Origin: JdFR-22 sp964534325 | Lineage (GTDB): Archaea > Halobacteriota > Archaeoglobi > Archaeoglobales > Archaeoglobaceae | Direction: 5' to 3' | NCBI GenBank assembly: GCA_964534325.1 | Contig: CAZHOR010000008.1 | Location: 1-64,000 of the forward strand | Length of the DNA: 64,000 bases | Shown here: positions 25,993 to 35,713 of the stretch, one piece after another | Position numbering within the stretch: position 1 is the stretch's first letter | How the letters are laid out: every line of letters begins with the position of its first letter | Translations under genes and position numbers: made by a program | The notes under the pieces: generated by a model | Database searches by the model: none | What the model was told of the DNA's origin: nothing | Seen by the model: the letters and a program-made list of their open reading frames with translations, nothing else

Positions 25993-28900
25993 ATGTTTAT
26001 CACTCTGGACAAATTTTTTCCAGTAGCTGAAGACGATTATTCGGAAGAAGAGCAACTGGAACCCATTTTTGAGGAAGAAATCCGTAATTACCATCACCAA
26101 TTAAATGAAGAGCTTGATAGAATATACAAGATCGCTCAAGAAGCCAGAGCGAAGGGTCTTGACCCCTCACTTGATGTGGAGATCCCCGTGGCCAGGAACA
26201 TGGCGGAAAGAGTTGAGAGGCTGCTGGGTATAGACGGCGTAGCTCAAAAGATTCAGCAGTTGGAGCACGAAGGGGTCAGCAGAGAAAAGATATGTTTTGA
26301 GATCGCTGAAGGTATTGTTAAGGGAGATTTTGGTCAATTCGGTAAGAATGAGGCTGTGGACCTGGCGGTCAGAAGCTCGGTAGCCATACTCACTGAAGGA
26401 GTGGTAGCAGCACCCATCGAAGGAATTGCTAACGTCAAAACGGATGAAAAGGGTAATTTCCTGAGGATTTACTATGCAGGACCAATTAGAAGTGCTGGAG
26501 GGACTGCGCAGGTGATTTCGGTGCTGGTGGGGGATTATGTCCGCAGGAGTTTGGGTTTGAAGAAATACAAACCTACTCAGAATGAGATCCACAGATACGT
26601 GGAAGAGATACCCCTCTACAAGAAGGTGGCCAACCTCCAGTACCTCCCGGAGGATGAGGAGATCGAGCTTATTGTTTCCAACTGCCCGGTATGTATTGAT
26701 GGTGAGCCTACAGAAGAGGCTGAGGTCTCCGGCTACAGAAATATACCGGAAGTGGGGACCAACAGGGTCCGCGGCGGTATGGCCCTGGTCATCGCCGAAG
26801 GTATAGCCCTCAAAGCCCCCAAGCTCAAAAAACTCGTGGGAGATCTGGGCATAGATGGCTGGGAATGGCTGGACACCCTAATATCCAAAGAAGACGATAA
26901 AGAAGAGCAAGAAGTAGAGCAGGAGGGGCAGGAACAGGAGGGTGAAGAATCTAAAGAACAAAAACCGGGTGTCAAGCCAGTAGATAAGTATCTTAAGGAT
27001 ATTGTGGCTGGAAGACCTGTTTTCGGCCATCCTTCCAGAAAAGGTGGCTTTAGACTGCGTTATGGGAGAGCCAGGAACTCTGGTTTCGCTACTGTGGGAG
27101 TAAATCCTGCTACTATGGTTATCGTTTCCAGTTTCATCGCGGTGGGCTGTCAGCTGAAGATCGAGAGACCCGGTAAGGCTGGTGGGGTCGTTCCCGTGAC
27201 CTCCATCGAAGGTCCTACTGTCAGACTGAACAATGGCGACGTGCTGAAGATCAATACGGCAAATGAAGCCCGTACTCATCTTGACCAGATAGAAAAGATA
27301 CTGGATATGGGGGAAATGCTCATCAACTACGGTGAGTTCATAGAGAATAACCATCCTTTAATCCCTTCTTCTTATGTTTACGAGTGGTGGGTTCAGGAAG
27401 CCCAGGTGGAAGGAGATTACTCCAGCATTAGTGAAGATGAAGCCTTGAAACTGTGTGATGACTATGGGGCCCCAATGCACCCCGATTATACTTACTTGTG
27501 GCATGACGTCACTGTGGAGGAAGTAAAATATCTCCGGGAGTTCATCGCCGGATACGGTAAGGTAGAGGGAAAATACGGGAAGAGCACTCTGGTCGCCGAG
27601 AGCGACCCTCAGGCTAAGGAAATCCTGGAGAAGCTGCTGGTAGAGCACAAGGTCAGGGAAGGGATGCTGGTGATGGGAAGATGGAAGGTTCTGGTCAGAT
27701 GTCTGGGATTGAATTACGATCTAAAAGAAGTCACTTCCTTCAACGGAGAAAAAGATCCCCTGGTACTGGTGGGAAAGCTCTCCGGGCTCAACATCAGGGC
27801 GAGAGCTCCAACAAGGATTGGTGCCAGGATGGGTAGGCCTGAAAAAGCTAAAGAAAGAAAGATGAGTCCCCCTCCTCACGTTCTATTCCCCGTAGGGTAC
27901 ACAGGTGGGAAGACAAGGGATATAAAGAACTCCATCAATTATACCAGCTCCTATAACGCTGCCAGAGGAGAGTATCTGGCCGATCTTCCCATAAGGGTAT
28001 GTCAAACCTGTGGAAAGGAGACTTTATGGACCAAATGCGATTGCGGAGGGACTACAGAGCAGCAATATTACTGCAATAGCTGTAAAACCAAAACAAAGGA
28101 AACGATTTGTCCGCAATGCAGCAGGGAGACACATGGTTACAGAAAAAGGAAGATAAACATCAGAGAAGTCTATGAGAATGCCTTGAACAACCTCGAGCTG
28201 AGGGATACTCCTAGCACCATAAAGGGAGTAGTAGGATTGACTTCCAAGAACAAGGTAGCGGAAAGAATGGAGAAAGGACTTCTGAGGGCCATCCACTCCG
28301 TTTACGTGTTCAAGGACGGAACTATCCGTTACGATATGACGGATGTCCCTGTAACTCATTTCCGGCCGGCTGAAATAGGTGTTACGGTAGAGAAGTTAAA
28401 GAAAATGGGATATAGCGTTGACTGGAGAGGTCAGGATCTTAAAAGCGAGAGCCAGGTAGTGGAGCTTAAGCCTCAGGACATAATACTTGCCAAGAGCGGT
28501 GCCCAGTACTTCTTGAACGCTGCAGCGTTCATCGACGACCTGCTGGAGAAATACTATGGTATGGAAAGGTTTTACAATGCTGAAAAGGAAGAAGACCTCA
28601 TCGGCCACCTGGTGATCGGCTTAGCGCCCCACACTTCTGCTGGCGTGTTGGGAAGGATAGTAGGGTTCTCTGACGTTGTTGCAGGATATGCACACCCCTA
28701 TTTCCACGCTTCTAAGAGGAGGAACTGTTTTTCATCAGAAGAGACCTTACCAATCTATGATGGCGAAAAATGGAGAATTGTCAAGCTCGGGGACTTCATC
28801 GACCATTTGATAAAGGAAGGAAGCTACGAAGTAACAGATTTCGGTGATGTAGTGGTTCAAGGCAATGGCTATCATACCATCTCTTATATTGATGGCGAGT

Positions 28901-30879
28901 GGAAAGTGATGAAAGTTTCTGCCTTCTCCAAACATCCTTCACCCCATAAGATAGTTAAAATAAGAGGTAAGGATGGAAGGACCATAGCGACCACTGGTGA
29001 CCATCCCTTCCCCCAAAATAATGGTAGCAAGGGTAAAATTAATGCCAGCCGTGTAGAAGAACTTGTTTCTCCCTCGAAACTAAATATTCCTGAGAAGGAT
29101 GTGGACTTCATAGACGTTCTCTCTTTTAATATTAAGGATTTAATGGTCAAGGGAATCTCTAACTACTTTTCTGATAAGATAAAGAAAAAGGGCGGATTTG
29201 AAGCGTGTGCCAGGCAATTAGGTATTCCAAAATCCACTCTGTGGAATTATAAGAAACGAGATTCAGTTCCCAAAGAGATTATGGACAAATTAGGCATTGA
29301 AATACCTGAAGAAGTCTACGTGAGTGTAAAGAGAGATACAGTGGTGTTACCAAGGTTTTTGAAGGTGAATGAGAAATTCCTGCAACTGATTGGATATTAT
29401 ATTGCTGAAGGCTACGCAAGAAGAGAGGAAGAATCGTTTTATCAGGTGGCAATTGCTTCGGGAAATGATAGGGAATTAATAAGAGGACTTATCAAAGAAA
29501 GTCTAAGAATTACACCTGGTGAAGGTGAGGAAGCGTTAGTGATTTCATCTAGAATGGTTTTCGAGCTTTTTAATGAACTCGGATTCGGCTCGACGGCACA
29601 GGAAAAGAGAATTCCCTCGTTATTCCTTTCCCTTCCTCTTGAGAAATTAAAGTATTTGTTGCGGGGATATTTTTCCGGAGATGGATCGGCATCTCGAAGC
29701 AGCACTTTAGAGGTAAACTGCACTCCAGTAAGTACAATGCTCCTGAAAGACATAGAATTCGTACTGACCCGATTTGGGATTAGAGTATCCTGGTATCACG
29801 ATAATAGGGCTGTAACCAGCGGTACTGTAGCTGAGTTTTATTCTCGAAAAGGAAAAACAGCTCAAAACGTATCTCATAAATTAAGAATCTATGGTCAGGA
29901 GGCCAAGAAGTTCTGTCAGGAAATAGGATTTCTGGGCAAGAAGCAGGATAAAGCCAGTAAATTGATTGAAGAGTGGAAGGAAAGAGAAGGCAGATACAGA
30001 ATAAATAACAATTGCAGAAATGTTAAAGTTCAATCAATAGATATTATCGATAACGATGGACCCGTCTACAACTTAACTGTTGATTCTCATAACGTTCTTA
30101 TATCCAATACTTTTGCATATCAGTGTGACGGTGATGAAGATTGTGTCATGTTGCTTTTTGACGGATTACTGAACTTCTCCATGGATTATTTGCCGGATAA
30201 ACGGGGTGGCAGGATGGACGCTCCTTTAGTGCTTACGGCGGTCATTGACCCCAGAGAAGTGGATCATGAGGTTCACAACATGGATGTAGTCGATAGATAT
30301 CCACTGGAGTTCTATGAAGCTACAATGGACCTCAAGAACCCCAAAGACCTCACCGAACTTATAGAAATGGTGGATGACAGGCTCTCCACTGAGAAAAGGA
30401 ATTATGGCCTGAAGTTCACCCACGATACAGAAGATATCGCTGCAGGCGTAAAGATGAGTGCCTACAAGTCGCTTACCAAAATGAGCGATAAAGTGCACGC
30501 TCAAATGTCGCTGGCAGAGAAGATCATTGCTGTAGACGAACACAACGTGGCTGAAAGAGTGATCAACACTCACTTCCTTCCGGATATAATCGGGAACCTC
30601 AGGGCTTTCTCCAGACAGGAGTTCAGATGCGTGAACTGCGACCAGAAATACCGGAAAATACCTCTACAGGGCAAGTGCGTCAAATGCAACGGTAAGCTGA
30701 CCCTATCAGTGCATGGAGGCTCCATTAAAAAGTATTTGGACCTTTCCAGAGAGTTGGTTGAGACCTATAACGTAAAAGAGTACACCAAACAGAGATTGAA
30801 GCTAATAGACCTGGAAATACAATCATTATTCGAAAGCGATACTAAAAGACAAATAAAGATAAGCGAATTCTTCGGCTGA
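25993..30879 (+). CDS. polC: DNA polymerase D large subunit (DP2/PolC) containing an intein
   Basis: This is the catalytic subunit of the replicative D-family polymerase. The frame encodes 1628 residues; removal of the intein (912-1377) leaves about 1162, a normal DP2 length. Early blocks include IRSAGGTAQV and GGMALVIAEG. A Cys-rich zinc region starts at Cys670 (CQTCGKETLWTKCDCGG) and a second lies near the end (CVNCDQKYRK and CVKCNGK). The extein junction is KRRN / CDGDED, a catalytic-site sequence. An acidic, low-complexity insert (about residues 303-330, DDKEEQEVEQEGQE) is unusual. The small subunit gene is not in this window. Confidence 0.97.
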   Translation: MFITLDKFFPVAEDDYSEEEQLEPIFEEEIRNYHHQLNEELDRIYKIAQEARAKGLDPSLDVEIPVARNMAERVERLLGIDGVAQKIQQLEHEGVSREKICFEIAEGIVKGDFGQFGKNEAVDLAVRSSVAILTEGVVAAPIEGIANVKTDEKGNFLRIYYAGPIRSAGGTAQVISVLVGDYVRRSLGLKKYKPTQNEIHRYVEEIPLYKKVANLQYLPEDEEIELIVSNCPVCIDGEPTEEAEVSGYRNIPEVGTNRVRGGMALVIAEGIALKAPKLKKLVGDLGIDGWEWLDTLISKEDDKEEQEVEQEGQEQEGEESKEQKPGVKPVDKYLKDIVAGRPVFGHPSRKGGFRLRYGRARNSGFATVGVNPATMVIVSSFIAVGCQLKIERPGKAGGVVPVTSIEGPTVRLNNGDVLKINTANEARTHLDQIEKILDMGEMLINYGEFIENNHPLIPSSYVYEWWVQEAQVEGDYSSISEDEALKLCDDYGAPMHPDYTYLWHDVTVEEVKYLREFIAGYGKVEGKYGKSTLVAESDPQAKEILEKLLVEHKVREGMLVMGRWKVLVRCLGLNYDLKEVTSFNGEKDPLVLVGKLSGLNIRARAPTRIGARMGRPEKAKERKMSPPPHVLFPVGYTGGKTRDIKNSINYTSSYNAARGEYLADLPIRVCQTCGKETLWTKCDCGGTTEQQYYCNSCKTKTKETICPQCSRETHGYRKRKINIREVYENALNNLELRDTPSTIKGVVGLTSKNKVAERMEKGLLRAIHSVYVFKDGTIRYDMTDVPVTHFRPAEIGVTVEKLKKMGYSVDWRGQDLKSESQVVELKPQDIILAKSGAQYFLNAAAFIDDLLEKYYGMERFYNAEKEEDLIGHLVIGLAPHTSAGVLGRIVGFSDVVAGYAHPYFHASKRRNCFSSEETLPIYDGEKWRIVKLGDFIDHLIKEGSYEVTDFGDVVVQGNGYHTISYIDGEWKVMKVSAFSKHPSPHKIVKIRGKDGRTIATTGDHPFPQNNGSKGKINASRVEELVSPSKLNIPEKDVDFIDVLSFNIKDLMVKGISNYFSDKIKKKGGFEACARQLGIPKSTLWNYKKRDSVPKEIMDKLGIEIPEEVYVSVKRDTVVLPRFLKVNEKFLQLIGYYIAEGYARREEESFYQVAIASGNDRELIRGLIKESLRITPGEGEEALVISSRMVFELFNELGFGSTAQEKRIPSLFLSLPLEKLKYLLRGYFSGDGSASRSSTLEVNCTPVSTMLLKDIEFVLTRFGIRVSWYHDNRAVTSGTVAEFYSRKGKTAQNVSHKLRIYGQEAKKFCQEIGFLGKKQDKASKLIEEWKEREGRYRINNNCRNVKVQSIDIIDNDGPVYNLTVDSHNVLISNTFAYQCDGDEDCVMLLFDGLLNFSMDYLPDKRGGRMDAPLVLTAVIDPREVDHEVHNMDVVDRYPLEFYEATMDLKNPKDLTELIEMVDDRLSTEKRNYGLKFTHDTEDIAAGVKMSAYKSLTKMSDKVHAQMSLAEKIIAVDEHNVAERVINTHFLPDIIGNLRAFSRQEFRCVNCDQKYRKIPLQGKCVKCNGKLTLSVHGGSIKKYLDLSRELVETYNVKEYTKQRLKLIDLEIQSLFESDTKRQIKISEFFG
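28726..30123 (+). other. In-frame intein with LAGLIDADG endonuclease in polC
   Basis: The intein has 466 residues (912-1377 of the precursor). It starts at Cys912 (CFSSEETLPIYDGE), has the block B motif TTGDHPFPQ, and two dodecapeptide motifs, LIGYYIAEGYA (Glu1139) and GYFSGDGSAS (Asp1230), of a LAGLIDADG homing endonuclease. A helix-turn-helix-like ARQLGIPKSTLWNYKKRDSV lies between blocks. It ends NVLISNTFAYQ before Cys1378. The position matches the known Thermococcales PolC intein, whose last residue is also Gln, but here the penultimate residue is Tyr instead of His. Its DNA is more AT-rich than the exteins. Confidence 0.93.
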
Positions 30880-30928
30880 AATACTTGGATATTATCTAAA
30901 TCGGTTTAGAACTTGGTTTAGAATCCGA

Positions 30929-31369
30929 TCAGAACTCTTTGACTTCAATACCGGCATTCTTCAACATCGCTGCCGTGACGCCGTAACCCTCCTTGATCCT
31001 ACCGCCGAAAGACCCATCGTAGATCCTTCCAGAACCGCATGAGGGGCTGAGCGATTTGAGCAACGCTACCTCAGCATTCAACATTTTCGCTATTTTGAGG
31101 GTCTCCTCTGCTCCTCTAAAGAATTGAGAAGTTAAGTCTTCGCCATAAATGGATTGGACCTCTCCTCGTCCCTCCAGAACGTCAAATCCATCGCCCATCA
31201 CTTCATACTGTTCTCTGGGAGTGGGTAAACCCGCCACCTGCTCTGGACAAACTGGAATAGGAATAATTTCATTATCTTCAATATACTTCAATACCTCCTC
31301 GCTGTAAGCGTTTCCTCCATCGTAACGGCAGTTAACTCCCAGCAGGCAAGCACTAACTATAGCTCTCAT
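30929..31369 (-). CDS. DUF523 family protein
   Basis: This 146-residue protein begins SACLLGVNCRYDGGNA and has VCPEQVAGLPTPR and LKSLSPSCGSGRIYDG, the conserved Cys-containing motifs of DUF523. The Cys pattern suggests metal or Fe-S binding; the function is not established. Its ATG overlaps the end of the preceding methyltransferase gene by 17 bases, so the two are co-expressed. Confidence 0.85.
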   Translation of the reverse strand: MRAIVSACLLGVNCRYDGGNAYSEEVLKYIEDNEIIPIPVCPEQVAGLPTPREQYEVMGDGFDVLEGRGEVQSIYGEDLTSQFFRGAEETLKIAKMLNAEVALLKSLSPSCGSGRIYDGSFGGRIKEGYGVTAAMLKNAGIEVKEF

Positions 31370-31940
31370 TTGAGATCCTCTTTATTGTTGACGTTTTCCC
31401 CACTATGAAGTAGTGGTAGTGGTAGGCGTTGATCTTCCTGGTCTTGTAGCCCTTGTTCTCCAGCATATCAAGTATTTTCTCCTCAGAGACCCTTTCATCT
31501 GAGGGCGGTCCAAAGGCGGTTTGCTCACTATTCTCTTTCTTCCAGTCAACAACCACCACAATTTTTGCCCTGTAACCAAGGTATTCTTTAGGGTCATCGA
31601 CTTCGTGCAGGACGTTGCCAAAGAAGGCGAGGTCGACTTCAAAGTCGATTGGGGGTTTCTCACCAACGATCAATCCCACGTTCTTTATCCCCTCATTCTC
31701 CAGCCTTTTCGCTGTGTATTCAGCCATATCCCTGCTGATCTCGATTCCATAGACTCTGTGGAAGTACCTTGCCAGGACCACAGTAAAATAGCCTGTGCCA
31801 GAACCGATTTCCAGAGCGGTAACCCTGTCCTCGGGAGGAAGACTTGAAACGAAGTCGACCAACGGCTCTTTGGGGAGGATCTTCTTTCTGGAGTCCGATT
31901 CGAGCTTATGTTTTTGGGAGGGGTCGAATACGTGAGTCAT
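31353..31940 (-). CDS. Class I SAM-dependent methyltransferase
   Basis: This 195-residue protein has TALEIGSGTGYFTVVLARYF (motif I), VYGIEISRDMAEY, and DLAFFGNVLHEVDDPKEYL (motif IV), the UbiE/COQ5-like pattern. The N-terminus HVFDPSQKHKLESDSRKKI resembles archaeal small methyltransferases with unknown or metalloid substrates. It is coupled to the DUF523 gene. Confidence 0.75.
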   Translation of the reverse strand: MTHVFDPSQKHKLESDSRKKILPKEPLVDFVSSLPPEDRVTALEIGSGTGYFTVVLARYFHRVYGIEISRDMAEYTAKRLENEGIKNVGLIVGEKPPIDFEVDLAFFGNVLHEVDDPKEYLGYRAKIVVVVDWKKENSEQTAFGPPSDERVSEEKILDMLENKGYKTRKINAYHYHYFIVGKTSTIKRISNESYS

Positions 31941-32051
31941 TAAGTTAAGAACTGTTGACCCATATATCTAATTATTCCTGTTCTGCCTCAGCTACTCTCA
32001 CCTACCTGCTCTCAACTCCACCCTCAGTCTCCAGTCTTAAGTCCTCAGCCT

Positions 32052-34013
32052 TCAGCTAAAGAACCGGAAGGCGATGAATGCAATGGAGACCATAATTATG
32101 GCATGCTTTAGACCGGATTTCATCTCTCCTTCACCCATCAGGCCTGCCACGAAGCCGCCGATCGCTCCGTTGATGAGGGAAGTGTGGTAGAATAATGTGT
32201 TTAGTTTTCCGATATCCGGCATGTTGAATTGGGCACCTGAAAATCCCTGAAAAGAGGAAGAGGGCATTACTTCCAGAAAGTTTTTGCTCAGGATCAATAT
32301 GGTGAACAGGAACACTCCGAATGTCATGTAGATGACCAGGACGTAAACGAACATCTCGTTCTTCACATTCTGTCTGAGCCTCATGTACAATTGAGCGTCT
32401 CTGGCTGCGGTGAACAAAGCATCTTTTACTGTGCCTGACGCTTCCATTGCCCTGAGGAGTATTGAAGTTACTTGAGTGACTGTGGCGCTTCCGGCCCTGG
32501 TCTCAAATCTTTTAAAGGCTTGAGGGAGAAGCATCCCCCATTCAAGGTCCTTCCGTATTTTCAATATCTCCTTAGTTAGAACACCCAGGTTGGAGGAAGA
32601 AAGCATTCTGACGGCCACCACAATATTTAATCCACTCTCATTGAGGCTGGCAAGCTGCTTCAAGAAATCGGGGATATGTTCTTCTATCTTTCGGATCCTT
32701 CTTTTCCTTATCTCTGCCAGAATGGTGTAGGGTAGCGCATTCAACACCAGAATGTATATCAAGATGGTCTCTACTCTCCAACCGATTATGAGAGGGATCG
32801 AGGCGACCGAGAGCGGTATGGTCACGTAGAAAGCGTACTCTGGTCTGGAAATAAAGACATGAAGGTCGCTGGCAATAGACCTCACTTCCCTCACCGATTT
32901 CTTGAGGGTCCTCTGGAACTTGCTCTCGTATGTGAACTCTTTTTCCTGTTCTTTGACCACTCTGGCCGTTACAGGTAGTTTCTTTACTCTCTCTCCAATC
33001 CATTCGACTTCAAACCCCTTCATCATGGAGGAGATCATCAACATGAACATTAAGCCCCCTACCGGCATGTAGAGGTAGATGATGAGGGTCATCAGTTTCT
33101 GATTTACTTCACCCAGCATACCCATTACAACGAAGATTATGATAAGGAACAGGGGAGCTACAACCAGAATAGACACGTAAACCTCGGCCATTACCCCCAA
33201 AGTGTTGAGGAACAGGCTCTGATATTTTTCCTTCTCGTCAAGCAGGTGCTTGGACTTGTACTCCAGAAACTCCCCCACTTTCCCGCTTCCCTCAAGGATG
33301 CTCACCAGATCGTCCAGAAAATCTGAAAAAACCTCGGAGGGGGTTGTCTGGGCGACCTCTCTGATCGATTTAACGAGGTCCTTGTGGAATATCTCTACTT
33401 TAGTGACGATGGCACCCATCTCTTCACCGACTTCTCCGGTGACGCTCTTCTCCTCAGATATGACCCTGAGTATCTTGAGGACCGGAGTACCTCCTTTGGC
33501 CATCCCCAGCATCATATTGACTGCATGGGGAAAAATAACCTCTATATTCTGCTTTCTCTGAGATGCATAGAGTCTGGGGTAAAACAATATGAGAAATCGG
33601 GTTAAATAGGTGAACAGGAGGGTGAAAGCCGCAATCATAAGGACCTCTATCAACAGGAGCTTTTGCGTCTCTAAATAGGGGGGTAGAATGGTCCCGGAGA
33701 CCAAGTTCAAATTGTTTATGGGCACGGCAAGGGCCTGACCCAGAAGCGCCCCCAGAAGCAAGAAACCCGGGAGCAGGATTAGAGGGTAGAAAGCGGCTAT
33801 GGCCATGTATTTGGCTACCGTGACAGGGATTCTGCATGACTTGAGGCTCTTCTCCAGATTATGATACTTATATTTCTCTTCGTTATATTTCTTCTTGTAA
33901 TATCTGATGAGAAAGGAAGGCGCATAGAGATTGAGAGACTTGAGATAAGCCTTCTTTAGGGGATCACGCTTCCTGCTGGATCTTATAATATTTCCTATAC
34001 TTTTTACCCTCAT
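32052..34013 (-). CDS. TadC/FlaJ-like membrane platform protein of a type IV pilus-type system
   Basis: This 653-residue protein has two copies of the type II secretion F domain, each with hydrophobic segments, as in archaeal FlaJ/TadC proteins: one about residues 150-350 (PHAVNMMLGMAKGGTPVLKI) and one about 430-620 (PDFLKQLASLNESGLNIVVA). ATG 34013 is preferred to 34028 because GAGGAG lies seven bases before it. It overlaps the ATPase gene by 50 bases. It would anchor a pilus or secretion machine in the membrane; no pilin or archaellin is near. Confidence 0.88.
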   Translation of the reverse strand: MRVKSIGNIIRSSRKRDPLKKAYLKSLNLYAPSFLIRYYKKKYNEEKYKYHNLEKSLKSCRIPVTVAKYMAIAAFYPLILLPGFLLLGALLGQALAVPINNLNLVSGTILPPYLETQKLLLIEVLMIAAFTLLFTYLTRFLILFYPRLYASQRKQNIEVIFPHAVNMMLGMAKGGTPVLKILRVISEEKSVTGEVGEEMGAIVTKVEIFHKDLVKSIREVAQTTPSEVFSDFLDDLVSILEGSGKVGEFLEYKSKHLLDEKEKYQSLFLNTLGVMAEVYVSILVVAPLFLIIIFVVMGMLGEVNQKLMTLIIYLYMPVGGLMFMLMISSMMKGFEVEWIGERVKKLPVTARVVKEQEKEFTYESKFQRTLKKSVREVRSIASDLHVFISRPEYAFYVTIPLSVASIPLIIGWRVETILIYILVLNALPYTILAEIRKRRIRKIEEHIPDFLKQLASLNESGLNIVVAVRMLSSSNLGVLTKEILKIRKDLEWGMLLPQAFKRFETRAGSATVTQVTSILLRAMEASGTVKDALFTAARDAQLYMRLRQNVKNEMFVYVLVIYMTFGVFLFTILILSKNFLEVMPSSSFQGFSGAQFNMPDIGKLNTLFYHTSLINGAIGGFVAGLMGEGEMKSGLKHAIIMVSIAFIAFRFFS

Positions 34014-35556
34014 CAAATATCTCCTCATTACCCTTATCCTGATTTCTGTAATAGGCGTGAATCATCATGGTTACTTCTTTATAGTAGCGTACTCCTCTCT
34101 CCTGAAGCATTCTAAGAAAATCAGCCCTCTTTTCCAGCTCATTAGTTATATCGCTGACCTCTACTCCCTGACTCATGGCGATCTTCTCCAGCTTCTTCAT
34201 GGAATCTACCAGCTTGTAGTCGTCATCATAGCTGTTCCAGGAATAGATCTTGTTAAGCAGGAGGTTCTTGTCATTGGGATCGATTCCTACGATCTCGTAA
34301 ATGCTCTTGGCTCTCCTTTTCTTTACACCCCCTCTGGTCCACTGGATCTGGACTGCAGCAACATCCTGAAACTGTATCATGCTTCTTGGAACGTTGAGCG
34401 GACTGTTCTCCAGTCTGTATATGGCTTGCTGGATTTCACCTGCGTGAAGTGTGGCGAAGGCGGCGTGTCCCGTGGACATCGCCTGATAGAGAGTAAGTGC
34501 CTCATTCCCTCTTACTTCACCTACCACTATGTAATCTGGTCTCTGCCTCAGAGCTGTTTTGAGCAGATCATACATGTCAACTTCCGTCTCGTCACCGCTG
34601 GTGGCTTGCCTGGTAACTCCAGCCACCCAGTTCTCGTGCATAAGAGCGATTTCCCGGGTATCCTCTATGGATATGACCTTTGCCTCGGGAGGTATGAACA
34701 TCAATACTGCATTCATGGTGGTGGTTTTACCGCTGGCTGTCTCACCAATTACCATTGCGCTCATCTTATTCTCTACAATAAGCCAGAAATAGGCCAGCTG
34801 CTCTGGAGTGTATGTTCCCAGCGTCATGAGGTCTATGGGGGTGAAGGGGTCTTCGGTGAACTTCCTAATAGTAAAGGAAGAGCCACGGGGAGTTATGTCA
34901 ACTCCGTAGGTTGCCTGCAATCTACTTCCATTGGGGAGGGTGGCGTCGATGATGGGATTTCCGTGGCTAATGTGCTTATCGCACATCTGGACAAGGGCCT
35001 GGATTATATGGTCCAGCTCCTGCTCCTCAAAGGAGAAGTGGGTCTTGACGTTGCCGTATTCTTTGTGGTAAATATAGAGAGGTATCTCGGTTCCGTCACA
35101 ATGAATATCCTCAATATAGGGGTCATTGAGGATGGGGTCCAGAGTACCGTAGCCCAGGAAGTCCCTGTATATGTAGTAGAGGAACTTGAGATTCAGCTCT
35201 TCCTGAGGCTGTATTCCATATTCATCTATTATATCCTTGTAGGCATTTCGGAGTATCTCTGCCTTGGTTTCGGGGCTGACGGATAGGTCTTTAAGGATCA
35301 ACACATTCTCCAGATCCTCAAAAATGTTGGTCAGTATGTAGTACTCATCTTCATTTATTCCCGGCTCCAGGCAGTGATATCTTTTCTCCCCGCTCTCATT
35401 GTTTAGAGTTATCTTAACCTCTACAAACGGCTTGTTGATCCAGTAATCTTTTATAACTTCTTCATCCTTTTCAGGAGACCAGGATTTGATCAGGTCGATC
35501 TCATCGCTGGTAAGGTATTTTTTAAGTATATCATAATAAGACTTCTTTTTGGGCAT
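33964..35556 (-). CDS. TadA/GspE-family secretion ATPase
   Basis: This 530-residue hexameric ATPase drives pilus or archaellum-like assembly. The Walker A sequence GETASGKTTTMN lies near residue 270, followed by VISIEDTREI (Asp box) and RQRPDYIVVGEVRGNEAL (Walker B), and HAAFATLHAG (His box). The N-terminal 200 residues hold the usual N-domain (DEYGIQPQEELNLKFLYYIYRDFLGYG). It pairs with the downstream TadC-like protein. Lack of archaellin and FlaHI genes suggests an adhesion or secretion pilus rather than an archaellum. Confidence 0.93.
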   Translation of the reverse strand: MPKKKSYYDILKKYLTSDEIDLIKSWSPEKDEEVIKDYWINKPFVEVKITLNNESGEKRYHCLEPGINEDEYYILTNIFEDLENVLILKDLSVSPETKAEILRNAYKDIIDEYGIQPQEELNLKFLYYIYRDFLGYGTLDPILNDPYIEDIHCDGTEIPLYIYHKEYGNVKTHFSFEEQELDHIIQALVQMCDKHISHGNPIIDATLPNGSRLQATYGVDITPRGSSFTIRKFTEDPFTPIDLMTLGTYTPEQLAYFWLIVENKMSAMVIGETASGKTTTMNAVLMFIPPEAKVISIEDTREIALMHENWVAGVTRQATSGDETEVDMYDLLKTALRQRPDYIVVGEVRGNEALTLYQAMSTGHAAFATLHAGEIQQAIYRLENSPLNVPRSMIQFQDVAAVQIQWTRGGVKKRRAKSIYEIVGIDPNDKNLLLNKIYSWNSYDDDYKLVDSMKKLEKIAMSQGVEVSDITNELEKRADFLRMLQERGVRYYKEVTMMIHAYYRNQDKGNEEIFDEGKKYRKYYKIQQEA

Positions 35557-35713
35557 TATGATAATAATAGTGATTGAAATATTTAAACCTTTTCTGAAGC
35601 CCCTCTCATAACCATGACAAAAATCGGAACGTTTTACTTTATAACAATCTTAACATAAACGGCTAGTTCGAGTATTGGGTCCATTAAGGGTGATTTGATC
35701 TGAAGGGGAAAGT

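Noticed and set aside
31403..31666. ORF inside the methyltransferase at 31353-31940
   Set aside because: It is an alternative frame of the methyltransferase, without motif support.
34057..35286. A 409-codon open frame on the plus strand opposite the secretion ATPase
   Set aside because: It lies wholly inside the well-supported TadA-like ATPase on the other strand, and its residues show no family pattern. It is a shadow frame.
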